From Diphasiastrum complanatum (Eukaryota > Streptophyta > Lycopodiopsida > Lycopodiales > Lycopodiaceae): a stretch of DNA of 64,000 bases. The translations under genes were made by a program, and so were the position numbers. Within the stretch, counting starts at the first letter, position 1. The number at the start of each line of letters is the position of its first letter. This document shows, piece after piece, positions 31,288 to 43,035 of this stretch. The notes under the pieces were generated by a model, which ran no database searches, had not been told where the DNA came from, and saw only the letters and a program-made list of their open reading frames with translations. The DNA is taken from NCBI GenBank assembly GCA_029204225.1, contig CM055097.1, forward strand, positions 14,728,282 through 14,792,281, written 5' to 3'.

Positions 31288-32610
31288 ATTGCCGGCGCAT
31301 CTGGCTCTGGTTCAGTCAGTGGGATTCAAGTCACTCCGGGTACTTCAGCAATCCAGGCAACTAAGCCTCCACCCACCACCTCTCTACCACTACAGACACC
31401 ACTTACTACCACTTTCACCCCTTCCATCACACTTGACACTAGGTTTGACTCTACTATTCCACCAAAACCTTCTCCGGTACCTACCTCACCTCTGCTTGAC
31501 TCCTCACTCGATGTCAACGATTTTGCTCTCCAACTACTCAATCAGATCCCTTCATATCCTCTCCTCCCCATGCTTCCTCTCCCCCTAGAATTGGCCCAAA
31601 AGTTGAAAGCCATGACGGGGCAGCACACCAAACTCCAACAATCATACACTGCTTCCGTCGAGGCCCTCAACCAACACATTGCCACTTTGGAAGAACGATT
31701 GAAGGCGGCCGCTCAGTCCACACCTTCTGTCCATGCAGAGCATGCTCACTTTCACGACTCCGGGCATCACTTTGATGGTTCAGATGGTGGCGATGGGGTA
31801 GGTTTTCAACAATCGCAAACAAATAATCGAGGCTCGACATTTCAAGAGCAGTCTCAAGGATTTCAAGCTCAACCACCAACCAATCCTCAGGGTATCGATG
31901 GTACTTCCTCCCAACACCCATTCACTTCTACCGCCTCTAACCCCATCGATACAACTAACCTTCCCTTTCCACACCAAATTTCTCCCAAATCACAACGGAT
32001 CGCTGCTTCTAACCCTTCACCTCCCCTCTCTCCTGAACCAGACCCCCAACTTGAACACACCTTAGTTGCTGAAGCTCCCACAATATGACACCGGATCTCT
32101 CTAACTGCACCAAGCAAGGAGCAACTCATCTCCCAGGAGTTTGCACAAAAATACCAACCCAAGGAGTGCGGCGGGTACACCCTACCCAACTTGGATCACT
32201 GCAAGACTCACAAGGAAGCCATTAAGCTTTTGGATCCGCCACCTGCCTAGCGACACCAACTCTTTTTGCAAAGCAAAACATCCATGGAGCGATATCTCGA
32301 AGCCCCGACATATATGCGCATCAATCCATATTATTACCCGGTGACATGTAGAGAACCATTTTCCACCATAAAGCGGAAAAACAAGATTTATTGGCCCAAG
32401 CTAACTGGTGTACATACCGGCAATCTCGCATACGACATGAATACCAATTGTCGTGTCTTTTAGCAGAAACATCATGGAAACCCGAATCAGGATGTGCACT
32501 ACTTTGCAGATAATTGCGGTCTGGTTGCTTTCTTGGCAGAACTCAATGGCTATCGGGATAGAGGCCTCCCACCAATCGCCCTTGATATCAATAAGCCCTT
32601 GCAGACAGAA
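31288..32610 (+). pseudogene. C-terminal half of gypsy G-B 'ORF3' fused behind copia RT
   Basis: From AGASGSGSVSG the open frame runs to 32,088: a Pro/Thr/Ser-rich part, then DSSLDVNDFALQLLNQ, a likely coiled coil (QHTKLQQSYTASVEALNQ through TLEERLKAA, about 31,620-31,710), a His/Gly-rich part and a Ser/Pro tail. After a stop it continues in changing frames (KEQLISQEFAQKYQPK, KIYWPKLTGVHTGNLAYD, HYFADNCGLVAFLAELNGYR) to about 32,610. The region around DSTIPPKPSPVPTS is homologous to the minus-strand ORF ending near 46.1 kb. Function unknown; not a polymerase, protease or integrase. Confidence 0.65.
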
Positions 32611-33423
32611 ACGCTCTGAAGGAGCATCATGGCTATAGTTCCATTGCTCATTAGCACGATGAGGTTCTAGTTCCATTAGATTAGCAGGAGGAGCACTCTA
32701 TTCCATTGGAGCTGGCAGAGCTAGTCATTCTGGAAATCCAAGGACAAAGTTTAAAGGCTTTTCGTCAGGCCCTTTTGAATAAGAAGGTTCTTGATACTAA
32801 AGCTTAGCATACCTTTGCTGGATAATCTGAGGATTAAACGAGCAAAAGCCTGTTTCATGACCCGTAGAACTGCGCAAATGACAAATAGTATTCGTCATTC
32901 GTTGTTTCAACGTTGGACATTCATTTATAGTGTGATTGCCTGCACACCAGACATTTTCCCGGCTAGGAAAAGTCTTTGCAAAATTTTCATGTTCTTTGTT
33001 TGCTTTATCATGGAAATCTTCCCAGGCTTTGATCTTTTCATCAAGTTGGGACTGCATCTTTTCTAGTTGCATCTGTTGTTTTTGACCCAATTTCTCAAAC
33101 TCATTGAGCATCTTCTCTGCAGTAGCATTGATATTCGTTGATGCAATGGTGGTGGATGTTGTCATGGTTTGCCCTGATGTATAAGGCAACATTCCAAAAT
33201 TTGGTTCATCGTCAAAATCTTCACCCTCATGAATTGCATCAGCCATAGCGCTTTGTATCGTAGTGTATTCAGTATGGCATTTCAGCTCGTGTGTAATCCG
33301 TTTGGGTAGATCTGCTAAAAACCACATAATCAAAGCATCTTCATTGATTAGATCGGGATCACACTTAGATATGAGGTGTTTAACCCATTCAATATAATCT
33401 CTTATTGCCTCTCTCTTTCCCAT
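32611..33423 (-). pseudogene. Gypsy gag fragment, antisense
   Basis: The main open frame (33,423 to 32,797) reads MGKREAIRDYIEWVKHLIS, with MWFLADLPKRITHELK resembling the end of a gypsy Gag domain. A glutamine-rich amphipathic stretch follows (KLGQKQQMQLEKMQSQ). Then a damaged zinc knuckle: WCAGNHTINEC keeps C-x4-H-x4-C but lacks the first Cys. A second Cys/His cluster is ICHLRSSTGHETGFC. Coding-like sequence continues in other frames to about 32,611, where it abuts the ORF3 fragment tail to tail. Confidence 0.7.
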
Positions 33424-35197
33424 TTTAATTTTAAAAGGAGAAAGGGATCTTCCATAAATTTCTTAGGTTTAAATCTCGTAATGAGAGCGGCTTTAACCCT
33501 TCCTAGTCTTGTCGTTCTGCTTCATCTTGGTTATAAAACCAATCTCATCAAAATTTTACTAAGCTAACTATATTCTTTTAATCTTCACAAAAAGTTGAAA
33601 TAGTGACAATATGACATGGGAAGGCCTTTGTGTTACCACATTGTTCTTGTTTTTAATGCATCTTAATGAGTCATAATATTTGTTTCAACATGCCAAAAAA
33701 AAAATAGAGGAAGTAAAATCACTTTCGAATCTTGTAAAGTCAGTTTTTCCTGTTTTATGAATCAAAGTGAGCACCTCCTTAGGAAGAACGTGTGCATGTA
33801 TTTTTTTCTTTATGAAAGATTTTTATGTCAGGGAAGGTCCACCTCCTCAACCCTTTGGCTGAGGGCGATCTACCACCCTCAAGAGAAGGCCCTTTCTTAG
33901 CAACCAGATTTTGGAGTGACCTTCCCCTTTGCCCCAATAATATGCAAAAAGGTGAGATCACTTTCAAAGTTAATATCGTGAGGTTTGATGGTTCATGGGT
34001 TAAATGACTCCGTCAAACACACCCTCAAACACGCACCGGTTGTGAAGGTAAAAAGCTTACACGTTTTGCTCAACCCTGGTACCACGAGCCTCTTAATGAA
34101 GAATACATGGTACAATATTCCTAAGAAAGATTAACCTAATGAAGGAACCTTTAAGACCAAACCCTTTACTGGACAGACGGACTTACACGTCTCTTGGACA
34201 ACCTCACCACTCACGACGACCATTCTCTTCTGGAAGATCGATGTTCAATTCTCCTAAACCTGCAATGCTATGGCCGTCAAAATGCAACACTCCCAAAGCT
34301 TCAAGCCTTGCAACCCCTTAACGGAAGTCCCACAAATACACCCAACACTGCGTTTCGCCGTCAAAATGCAACACTCCCACGGGGCTTCAGCCTTCAACCA
34401 AAACTCCTAGGAATCCCCCAGGCAGGCAGGCTCTCCCTCTATTGCTTCTATCTCACGAAACACAAAAATACTGTCATAAACAATGAATACACAAGAGTGA
34501 TACCATATAAATAACAGACTAGATCGAAGAGAAGCATAGGGAGGAGCAGGAGCAGGAGCAGGAGCTGAGGAATTATACTCCAATCAGCAATCCACAGAGC
34601 AAGATCACTTGCATTGGCTTCGGAAAATTGCTGATCTTTTCTGTTGCTGACCTTAGGCGAAGCTGGTATTCAGTCATTCTCTTGATCTCTCTTCATTTAT
34701 CCCTCTTTATCTCTACATTGGATCTCCTGCATAAAAAAAACTTTTACGATTTCAGTGAAAGTGGATCTGTCCAGTCAAACTCACTCTTTGAGCTGCGTGG
34801 TGCTTTGTGTGACTTCCTGAGGCGTTTAAGATAGTAAGCAGCTGTGTTCTGGCATGAGTTATTTATTACTGCTTATTTAGTGCAAATTAGGGCATTCTGC
34901 TGAAGCCAGTAGTTAGTCTTTAAAAGTGTTCTTATCTATTTTACTTCATCTATGCTTTCCACTGAAATTCATTACAATGGTTGGCTGGGACATACTACCT
35001 GACAATGGAGGAATAAATAATTTGGATTATGGTGCGCAGTTCACATTGCTCTTGAAGCCTACAGTTATGGAACCACTGTTTGGCATTTATGTGCAAATTG
35101 TTTGTTTTTTTGCCAACGATTCTATTGATAATACCAGTCCTAAGACCGCATGTCATAAAACTTGTTACAGGTATTTATTCCGTGAAAACTTGCAAAT
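33424..35197. other. Upstream region of the CAD-like gene
   Basis: No coding domain. A 25-base phrase around GTCAAAATGCAACACTCCCA occurs twice (34,276 and 34,361). A short GGAGCA/GGAGCAGGA repeat is at 34,533-34,566. The sequence TTGTTACAG just before 35,170 looks like a splice acceptor 28 bases before the start codon, so the gene may have a 5'-UTR intron. Promoter not located. Confidence 0.5.
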
Positions 35198-37334
35198 ATG
35201 GCATCTGAAGGAAATTGCCTAGGCTGGGCTGCCCGAGACTCATCCGGAACACTCTCCCCATACAAATTTTCCCGCAGGTGCATGGGGCTTCTTAGTGCAT
35301 CTGGAACAATGTCTAGAGTTCATAATTTCATGATTTATCTGGTGTTGACACTGTTTTTTACTATCCCAACATCAGTCCCTATACGCTTCTGCTTGCATGT
35401 GTGTGTGACTAGTTCGCTGCGGCCCTTTTTCCTTGCACTTGAATGTATATCTGTGTTTTCAATATAGAATTGAAAGGATAGTCTAGGATGGTTTGAAGCT
35501 TTCACCACTATTCTTGTTTTCAGTAAAATTGCATCGACATAAGTCTTACTGCCTACTTTCTTTGAAGTTAAAGTAGTCAAATTTCTCTTTTTGTTTTGTG
35601 TGTTAATAGAGATTTACTCTAGAAAGATGTGGCTGAAAAAAATATATCAATTGGCTTCAGGGAACCAGGAGCTGATGATGTATCTTTCAAGATCACACAC
35701 TGTGGGATTTGCTATGCAGAAGTAGTTTGGCTCTTCAATAAATTGGGTGATGCTAAGTACCCCATGGTTCCTGGGTAAAGTCTACACAAGCACTGTCACC
35801 TTGTTTTGAATAGAATGTATCATACGTGGATCTTTGGCAAGTGTGGCTTTATTACCTCAAATGTATAGTTCCTGATTGTTTTCAAAAGTTCTTTCTCAAT
35901 CTTTCTTCCAGATTGGAAAATGTGCGATAAATTGACCTTTATGTGAAATTTTTGATTGAGTTTAGGCATGAAATCGTTGGGATTGTCACAGCAGTTGGAT
36001 CCAATGTATCCAACTTCCAAAAAGGTGAAAGGGTTGGGGTCGGTTGCATAGTTGGATCTTGCCGTGATTGTGAGTTTTGTGATGATGGAAAGGAGAATTA
36101 TTGTGCAAAGAGGACTGTGGCAACCTACAATGGTGTGGATGTAGATGGAACCATCACAAAAGGGGGCTATTCTAGCTATGTTGTTGTTCATCAAAGGTAG
36201 AAATGAGTATCTATCGTACCCCACATGTATTCATCCACTATTCCGGCATGACACCAGATCAAGTAAAGTAGTTGAGAACGTTTTTGGTTCGACACTACTG
36301 TAATCACAATGCCTAGTCTTTTAGTACTTATTTTAAATTGAGGTATGATCAGTAATGAAGCTGTCTAATAAGATTTTCCATGTTATTTTTCTCCTTTCTC
36401 AAGAATAAGCTTGTATTCCAGGTATGTGGTAAAGATACCAGAAAAATTGCCCTTGCACTTTGCTGCCCCCCTTTTATGTGCTGGCATCACAGTTTACAGC
36501 CCGATGAAGAGACATGGGATGGATACGCCAGGCAAACATCTCGGAGTCATTGGTCTCGGTGGTCTGGGGCATATGGCTGTCAAGTTTGGGAAAGCATTTG
36601 GATTGAAAGTTTCTGTTTTGAGTACATCTCCTGGAAAACGAGAAGAAGCACTGACTGTGCTGGGTGCAGATAACTTCATCGTTACTTCCAATGAAGCCGA
36701 GTTAAAGGTGAGATTATCTTGCTCATATAAGTACTGATTACTTGAAACAACTACTTAAAAAAAAATTCCGTGTTGGTTGGAGTTATTCAGGGATATTCCA
36801 CAAAAGAGCAGATTAGGACATTTTAAAGCTAGCAAAAGAGATTGTCTATTTTTAGCTAGTTTCTTTTCCTCTCTGCAGGCTGCAGAAAAGAGCATGGATT
36901 ATATCATTGACACAGCTTCTGGAGAGCATCCTCTTGATAACTTTATCACTTTGTTGAAGACAAGTGGAGTCATTGTTCTAGTCGGCGTTCCTCACGTTTG
37001 TAGCTTTGCACCAATTAATTTGATTCTTGGTAAGAAAGATATTGATCTGAGTCTTTTTTGCATCTAACTTGGTAGATTTATATGTTTTCAAGGATTTATG
37101 TTCTGATCTATACATTATGGTCCTTTGTCAGGAATGAAAACTATTTCCGGGAGTATGATTGGTGGAATAAAAGAGACACAGGATATGATCAACTTCTGTG
37201 CAGAGCACGAGGTTCATCCCTTGATTGAGATAGTTCCCATAAGCTATGCAAACAAGGCCATTGAGAGGCTTCGAAACAAAGATGTCCGCTATCGCTTTGT
37301 TATCGACATTGCCGACTCCTTGCATGATGTCTAA
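35198..37334 (+). CDS. CAD1-like: Cinnamyl-alcohol dehydrogenase-like protein (CAD1-like), 6 exons, intact
   Basis: A zinc-dependent, NADP(H)-linked alcohol dehydrogenase of the CAD family, which in the cytosol interconverts aromatic aldehydes and alcohols. Coding exons: 35,198-35,277, 35,661-35,774, 35,966-36,196, 36,422-36,707, 36,879-37,029, 37,132-37,334. All introns are GT-AG and short (102-383 bases). Together they give 1,065 bases, 354 residues plus stop, normal for CAD. Catalytic zinc ligands are Cys44 (CGIC), His66-Glu67 (PGHEIVG) and Cys161 (LLCAGIT). Structural zinc Cys97, 100, 103 and 111. Nucleotide-binding GLGGLGH at 186-192, then STS (209-211), a sign of NADP preference. After Cys44 it reads YAEVV where lignin CADs have HTDLH, so the Thr and His of the usual proton relay are absent. 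From memory this YA(D/E) variant and motifs like [19 protein letters not shown] resemble Arabidopsis AtCAD1, so a lignin role is not assured. Intact and surrounded by dead retroelements. Confidence 0.95.
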
Positions 37335-37341
37335 CTAATTA

Positions 37342-37347
37342 AATAAA
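37342..37347 (+). terminator. Possible polyadenylation signal of CAD-like gene
   Basis: AATAAA only 7 bases after the stop codon. It could be the near-upstream element, but a later signal is equally possible. Confidence 0.35.
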
Positions 37348-38233
37348 GTCTACTGGATCTCAAAATATGAGCTGTTGGCTGAAGATATAATGTCATTCAT
37401 TTCTTAATCTCCATGTTCCATGGATCTCTTATTTCCAGCTGAAAACTTTCTTCTTTCTAGTGTCACAAATGGGCCAAGCCTCAGTCATTTTCTGCTAAGG
37501 TGATAGGGCCTTGGCCCTTGCTCAAAGTGCACTTCTACATTACAAGAGTTTGGCTCTTATTTTATGATTTCCTGAGACAAGTAAGGTTTTGCGAAAAGTT
37601 TTGAAAACTATGCATAAGTTTACATTTCAGCGTGAAAGTGATATGGCACTCCTAGAAATCAAGCAAGAAGACAAGTTCATAGACCAAAAAGTTCCATCAG
37701 CCGTAACAATTCTCAAATAAGTAAACCAAAGATTGCTTTTTGCTCTATAATAGAAAGGTATACAGAAGATGCTCATTTTATAATGTGCTGCAGCAGCGTC
37801 TCCAAACAAAACTTTTTTTGTAACTGCCTCTTCTAGACATGCTTCCTCACCACCAAGAAGGTTCCTCCTGAAAGAAAGGGAGTTTCTTGGCCAACTACAC
37901 TTGCTACAGCGCCAACATATGCAACAAGGGCCATAAGTTCATAAAATTTAGATCAGCCATCTTCAAATCATTTAACAAATTGTTGGTTGCTATACTTCAA
38001 AGCATAGATGCACCGCGATTCCGAATCGCGATTCAGAAACGCGTTTCGGGATTTTCCTAGAATCGCGCAGAACCATGTTTTTTTTTTTTTTTGAAATTTT
38101 CTTAGGCAATATGGGTATCAGATGAAAACGATTGAGAGCATTATGACTGTGTAGGTTGCCGCCTGTTTCGGGTGTAAAACACCAAAAAGGCAATAGCACT
38201 CTGATTATCACAGAATAAAATTGTGGGGTTGTA
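37348..38233. other. 3' flank of CAD-like gene
   Basis: No gene seen. Near 38,010-38,070 there is a run of GATTCCGAATCGCGATTC and CGCGTTTCGGGATT words followed by a T-tract. The right side joins the antisense copia fragment. Confidence 0.5.
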
Positions 38234-39198
38234 CTAATATGAATTAATGTCTGACAGTAAATTTCTCAACCAAAACGCTTCTTTAATAGATTGAGAAGCA
38301 GCAATGTATACTGCTTTTGTAAAAGAAAGAGCGATAGAGGTTTGCTTACGACTGTTCCATGAGATAGGACCGTCGTTGAAGAAGAATGTAAATCCAGATG
38401 TGGAATTACGATTGTCTACATTTCCTCCCCAGCTTGCATCAGTATATCCTTGAGTTGATGAAGATTGTCGTTGCTGACTTCTCCATAGCAAATGCACTGG
38501 TCCATGGTAGCTCGAATATACCTCATGACTCCTACGAGAGCCTTTCAACGGGTATGCCAAGATTAGCCATATATTGTTGAGTGAGCTTACTACAAAAGAG
38601 AGGTCTGGTCTTGTACAAACCATTGTGTACATGAGAGATCCAAGTATCGATTGATAAGGATACTCTCTCATATGCTCCTCTTCATGCTTGGTCTGGGAGA
38701 TATTGGTCCTTTGACAAATGCAGGCCTATATCCATTGGTGAGTGAGCTAATTTACAGTTCATTAGATTGTATCTATTAAGAAGGTTGTGAAGATACCTTG
38801 GTTGAGTGATATAAATCAGTCGTCTCGCTCTATCTCTGTGGATGAAGTGAGCTTCACCCAGATTAGTCATGTCGAACTCTGAAAACAGCATTTGTTTAGA
38901 ATCCTTAACCAAATTGGTATTGTTGCTGAAAAGCAAAGTATCATCCACGTATAAGGTGATGATAATGAAGGATTGTTGCACCGACTTGGAATAGACATTG
39001 CAATCAACAGTGCTTGGTTGGAAATCTTGTTCGATGAGAAATGTGTTGATCCCCTAAAACCAAGCTTTGGCAGACTGTTTCAAGCCGTAGAGTGTACCCG
39101 CGTTCGAAAACAATACAAGAAGTTTTTTTGATGGCTTGAGATCGATATTGCAAGAAAAAAACTAAATTTTTTGATGATAGTTGAATTATTCGAAACAT
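38234..39198 (-). pseudogene. Copia RT-RNase H fragment, antisense
   Basis: On the minus strand: LYGLKQSAKAWF (about 39,095), a stop, then DCNVYSKS and IIITLYVDDTLLFS with the YVDD catalytic box, FDMTNLGEAHF, YLHNLLNRYNLMNC, then the RNase H part YQSILGSLMYTMVCTRPDLSF, YTDASWGG and ISWNSRKQTSIALS. Frame changes near 38,690 and 38,990 and altered residues (TKAVYIAAS for EAEY) show decay. Both ends are truncated, with no LTR in reach. This copia is a different family from C1. Confidence 0.88.
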
Positions 39199-39216
39199 GT
39201 GACATCATGTTAGTGG

Positions 39217-39412
39217 TCCACGTGTCTAGCCGTACTCATTATTATGACTCATTGATGATGGCACGTGGGCAATGACACGCGCATGAATCCTATTACGCCA
39301 TGTGTCATTTCGCACGTGTCAACTGTCACATCAATCGTTATCTATACGGACAAATATAATCAACGAATCACAAAACGACATGTCCTATCGATTAATTTTC
39401 ACACGTGTGAAT
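39217..39412 (+). promoter_or_regulatory. Cluster of four ACGTG (G-box/ABRE-like) sites
   Basis: CCACGTGTC (about 39,219), GCACGTGGGC (39,262), GCACGTGTC (39,313) and CACACGTGTG (39,401) fall within ~190 bases upstream of coding-like segments. ACGTG(T/G)C is the core bound by plant bZIP factors in ABA and stress response. Whether this is a real promoter is inference. Confidence 0.35.
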
Positions 39413-39892
39413 TTTTTTTATAAATTTCTCATTTCGGATGCAGATTTTAGGCAAATTTCTTGATTTCAGCACCTAATATCGATTTCAAGCGCACTTTTTT
39501 ACCTGTTTACGCTCCACTTCTATCTCTGCGCCTGGAACTGATATTGCTTTTTTGGATATCGCTCTCAAGCGCACGTTTCGCATCCAATTTTCTCTCTGGT
39601 GTATATCCTCGTTCAAAACCAATACTCGGACCTGTGATATCTATCTCGAACGCATAGTTTATTGCAATTTGATTTTATGTTCAATTTCACGCATGAGATC
39701 GATATCCAATCCTTGATTTTATCAGTTTTCTAGAAAAAAAATTTGTGTATTCTCTTTGCTGAAATGTCTAATTTTGATTCCAATCTGTTATCTTTTTTTT
39801 AGAAAAATTTGGTATCAATGACAATATAGAGTATTTCAAGTCACTTTTTTACTCTTTTCTTTTTGTTCTTCCTTCTATTATAGAGGGTCCTG

Positions 39893-41238
39893 GTGTGGAA
39901 GCATTTTTTGAGATTTATCTCAAATCGTCAGATTAAGGACATGATTCATTATCAAGACTTGGTGGCACTCGACATGCATACTTATAAAGCTAAGCTTGAC
40001 AGAATGTTTACCAAGTTGCATAATGATTTCAAGTCTGTAGATGATTGTCAAATACACAATAAAAAATGTAGATATGTAGAGTTTTAGTCTGCATTTATTT
40101 ATTTTCTTTTGTTAAACATTTCTAACAATTCAGATGCTCTCCTTTCTATTTCTGAAGCTGTTTTTTCCAGCGGTACAAAATCTGACATGTCCAAGCTTGT
40201 AGATATAGAAACTTTTTTTTCTTGATACAAGTGTTAGTTTAGATGATTGTATAGATTTTACAGGGCATCGTTTATAGGCCCTAGAATACCCACTATCCTT
40301 TCTCCTTTTGATAAATCTCTAATCACATTGTCTACTTATAATATAGATAATAATTCTTTTTTGACACTATCCGATATATCAGATCTTGTTGATTTCACAG
40401 AGGCTGAGACTCTTTGCATTTTGAGCAAAGAGCTTTATGAATTTTCAGATATAATTGATTTTGATGTTGATGATCTTCTCCCTAATGTTGACAATGTAAA
40501 TTGAAAAGTTTTATCCAAGGAAAGATTGCTTGAAAATGGTTGTAGAGGAATTGCACAAAAAAGAAGATGATCTGCCTTCTGAAGAGGATTTTCTCAAATT
40601 TCAAAGTCATATTGGTTTTCCAAAATCGACTGTCTATTCACCAACCATATTGACATTGAAAGATGGACATAATATTGATGGAGAGACAGTAATCAAGGAA
40701 GACAAAGCCAAAGGCGTAAGTTTTGTATCTTATTATGTGCTAGTAGATCCGTTGTGTCAGATTTTATACTGGATCTTACTTTGGATTTTTTTCATCTCAG
40801 GAAACAATTTTCCTTGATGATTTTGCAATTTGTCGAGGAGGGCAGAGATCTTCTGCTAGAGAATTTTCAAGAGATCATGCACTGGCGCATTATCTGAAGT
40901 TCTTCAAGAATAATGAGATAAGGGTTGCCCATTTAAAGTTTCATCAACATGATGATACAATGATTATGGCAATCAAGGCACTTTCTCATTTTCTTTGAGG
41001 ACATAATTTTAATAGGGTGCATAAAATAATTTTTGTAAAGTAAACTATTGCACTTAAAATTTTAGGATATGGACCAGTGAATTCCATGCTCAGATCATCT
41101 CATTTTGTAGTGTATGCTGCCTACGTTGATCTGAATAAGCACGAAAACTATGAGCTCTTGGATCTGTACGAAAGAAGAAAAGTTTTGCATGATTCTAAGT
41201 TGCAGCTTTCATTAGAGAAAGTGTGGAAAGTAGAGTAG
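39893..41238 (+). other. Coding-like segments of an unrecognised intron-containing gene
   Basis: Several stretches look like exons. 39,893-40,087 carries MIHYQDLVALDMHTYKAK. 40,247-40,504 carries SDISDLVDFTEAETLC. 40,530-40,715 (VVEELHKKEDDLPSEEDF) joins in frame to 40,801-40,998 (ETIFLDDFAICRGGQRSSAR) across an 85-base GT-AG intron (GGC|GTAAG, TCTCAG|GAA). 41,066-41,238 follows an acceptor TTTTAG and reads SHFVVYAAYVDLNKHENYE, ending at TAG. The stop at 40,996 is not removed by an obvious intron, so it may be a pseudogene or an alternative exon end. No known family recognised; no retroelement motif. Confidence 0.35.
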
Positions 41239-41274
41239 ATATTGAAGAATTGTACTTTGTAAAAATTTTCATTT

Positions 41275-41759
41275 AATATACAAAATCTCTTTGTATGTGT
41301 AACAACCCTAAAGGATTGCCCCTAAGATGAGGATAGGAGAACACAATAGGAGAGACTATGGAGCCAAACCGCCCAACCAATCCTAGATCAAAACTGGATC
41401 TAGCCCCCAAGCCATGCCATGTGAAGCAAGAGGAGAAAAGAGAACCTGGTAACCTCAACCCATTATGTCGACGGGAGAATCCCTGCCTCATTATATAGAG
41501 AGTAGAGTCATGTGCATGAAACCATGCAACCCCCATGCAGGTCAACTATAAATAGATCACGTTCTGCCAAATGGCAATTGTCTGCCTTCAGATGCCTTTA
41601 AGACTCTCCAGAGCAATTGTCGGCCTTCGCATCCCTGGAGCTCTTTTCCCTTTGCAGGTTTCATTGCTTTGGTAGCTTCTCTCGTCACTCTCTTTCTCGA
41701 AGTTCTGGGAATTGCGTACTATGAGAGCCGCTAGTCACCTGAACACGCCATCGTTACTT
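41275..41759 (+). other. Possible inserted element or promoter with TATA box
   Basis: Between two coding-like segments. TATAAATA at 41,547-41,554 is a strong TATA box. The segment may start at TGTGTAACAACCC (about 41,295), like an LTR, but no second copy is in the window. CAATTGTC(T/G)GCCTTC occurs twice (41,576, 41,612). Confidence 0.3.
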
Positions 41760-41932
41760 CAAATGACATTATTAGTGGCAAATTAGATGAAGTTTCATTG
41801 AAGCTGGATGCTACTACCAAACATCAGAGCTCAAATATTTGTGATGACAGTGCTAGTGGGCTTCATAAACACGCATTGGATATAGAAGAGCAGTCTCATT
41901 CCGCCACTCTTAGATACGCAATCATATCTCAG
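41760..41932 (+). other. Possible exon, unknown
   Basis: Open frame reading LDEVSLKLDATTKHQSS and DIEEQSHSATLRYAIISQ, ending at CAG|GTTAAA, a plausible donor. Could be a further exon of the unknown gene or unrelated. No motif. Confidence 0.25.
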
Positions 41933-42544
41933 GTTAAATTACCAACAACATTCAGTCGCTCTTACTGTACTTCAAGTTATTGTACGTAGTTCATTGATCG
42001 TTTTGTGTCTAAAACAGGTGTTGAAGTTGGGGTTGTAATGCATTCTTTGGTAATAGGAATTTCGCTGGGCACCTCTCAAAGCCCATTACCATTAGGCCAC
42101 TCATAGCTGCGTTCCACCAATTCTTCAAAGCAATTGCTCTCAGTGGCTGTATTTCTCAAGCAAGCAATCAATTCTCCATCCCATACTTACTATAATTCTG
42201 ATTTCTATTTGCAACACCATATTTCGTACTCGAAGATGAAACAAATTTTAGTCCCTAAGGCATGTTGATTCATTCCAGCTTTCCTAAATGGGTCAATTTT
42301 CTAGGCGTCTATGTACAAAGTGGCCATTCAAGCTCCGCTATTTGGCACTCATATGCTTCCTAAGGCTCCGCTATTTGGCACTCATATGTTTCATAAATAA
42401 AACTGCATCAATCTAATTTATATATTTTGATTAAGTACACTGCTGCTTCTCGAGTTAAGATGGAGTGTTTCATGGTTGGTTCTATAGTACTAAAAAAATG
42501 CATTGATTCAGTTTATATAGTTTCATCAAGTCCACTACCTTACA
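41933..42544. other. Non-coding stretch
   Basis: No gene seen. GCTCCGCTATTTGGCACTCATATG appears twice in tandem near 42,334 and 42,366, a ~32-base duplication. Confidence 0.5.
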
Positions 42545-43035
42545 TTTCTATCATACACAATCAGTAACTATCATCAGTAGTGTATGATTAACGATCATCA
42601 GTTGTGTATCAGCAACGTTCATCAGTAATGATCATCAGTTGTGTATCTATCATTCTATTACAAATCAGTAACGATCAACAAAGCAATGATAAGTAATTCA
42701 TATGCGATCATCAACTATGTATCGGAAATGTGTAGCTATAAATATTACACATTCCATTAAAACTCCCTAAAAATCAATAACGATGAACAAAGCAATGATA
42801 AGTAATTCAAGAAACAACATACATTTTATTCTAAACTGATCGAGGGGTAGGTGGCCTGGTCTTGCCTTGAGCTTTTGATGAGGTGCGAGCATGTTCGTGA
42901 GTGTGCTGCAATCAACAAATTAGTAAGAGAGAGAGAGAGAGAATAAGTGCTCATTACATTCATTATGAGATGATAAGGTCAATAAATGGTGGCCTGTTAC
43001 ATTCATTATGAGGTGATAAGGTCAATAAATGGTGG
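42545..43035. repeat. Short tandem repeats (ATCATCAGT and 43-base unit)
   Basis: 42,560-42,640 repeats GATCATCAGTTGTGTAT-like units four times. A segment with AACAAAGCAATGATAAGTAA occurs twice (about 42,678 and 42,784). At 42,955-43,035 a 43-base unit (CATTATGAG...AATAAATGGTGG) is duplicated in tandem with one or two changes. Confidence 0.75.

Noticed and set aside
42550-42720. CRISPR-like short repeats
   Set aside because: Spacing is irregular, units are degenerate and the context is a plant nuclear genome; it is a minisatellite.
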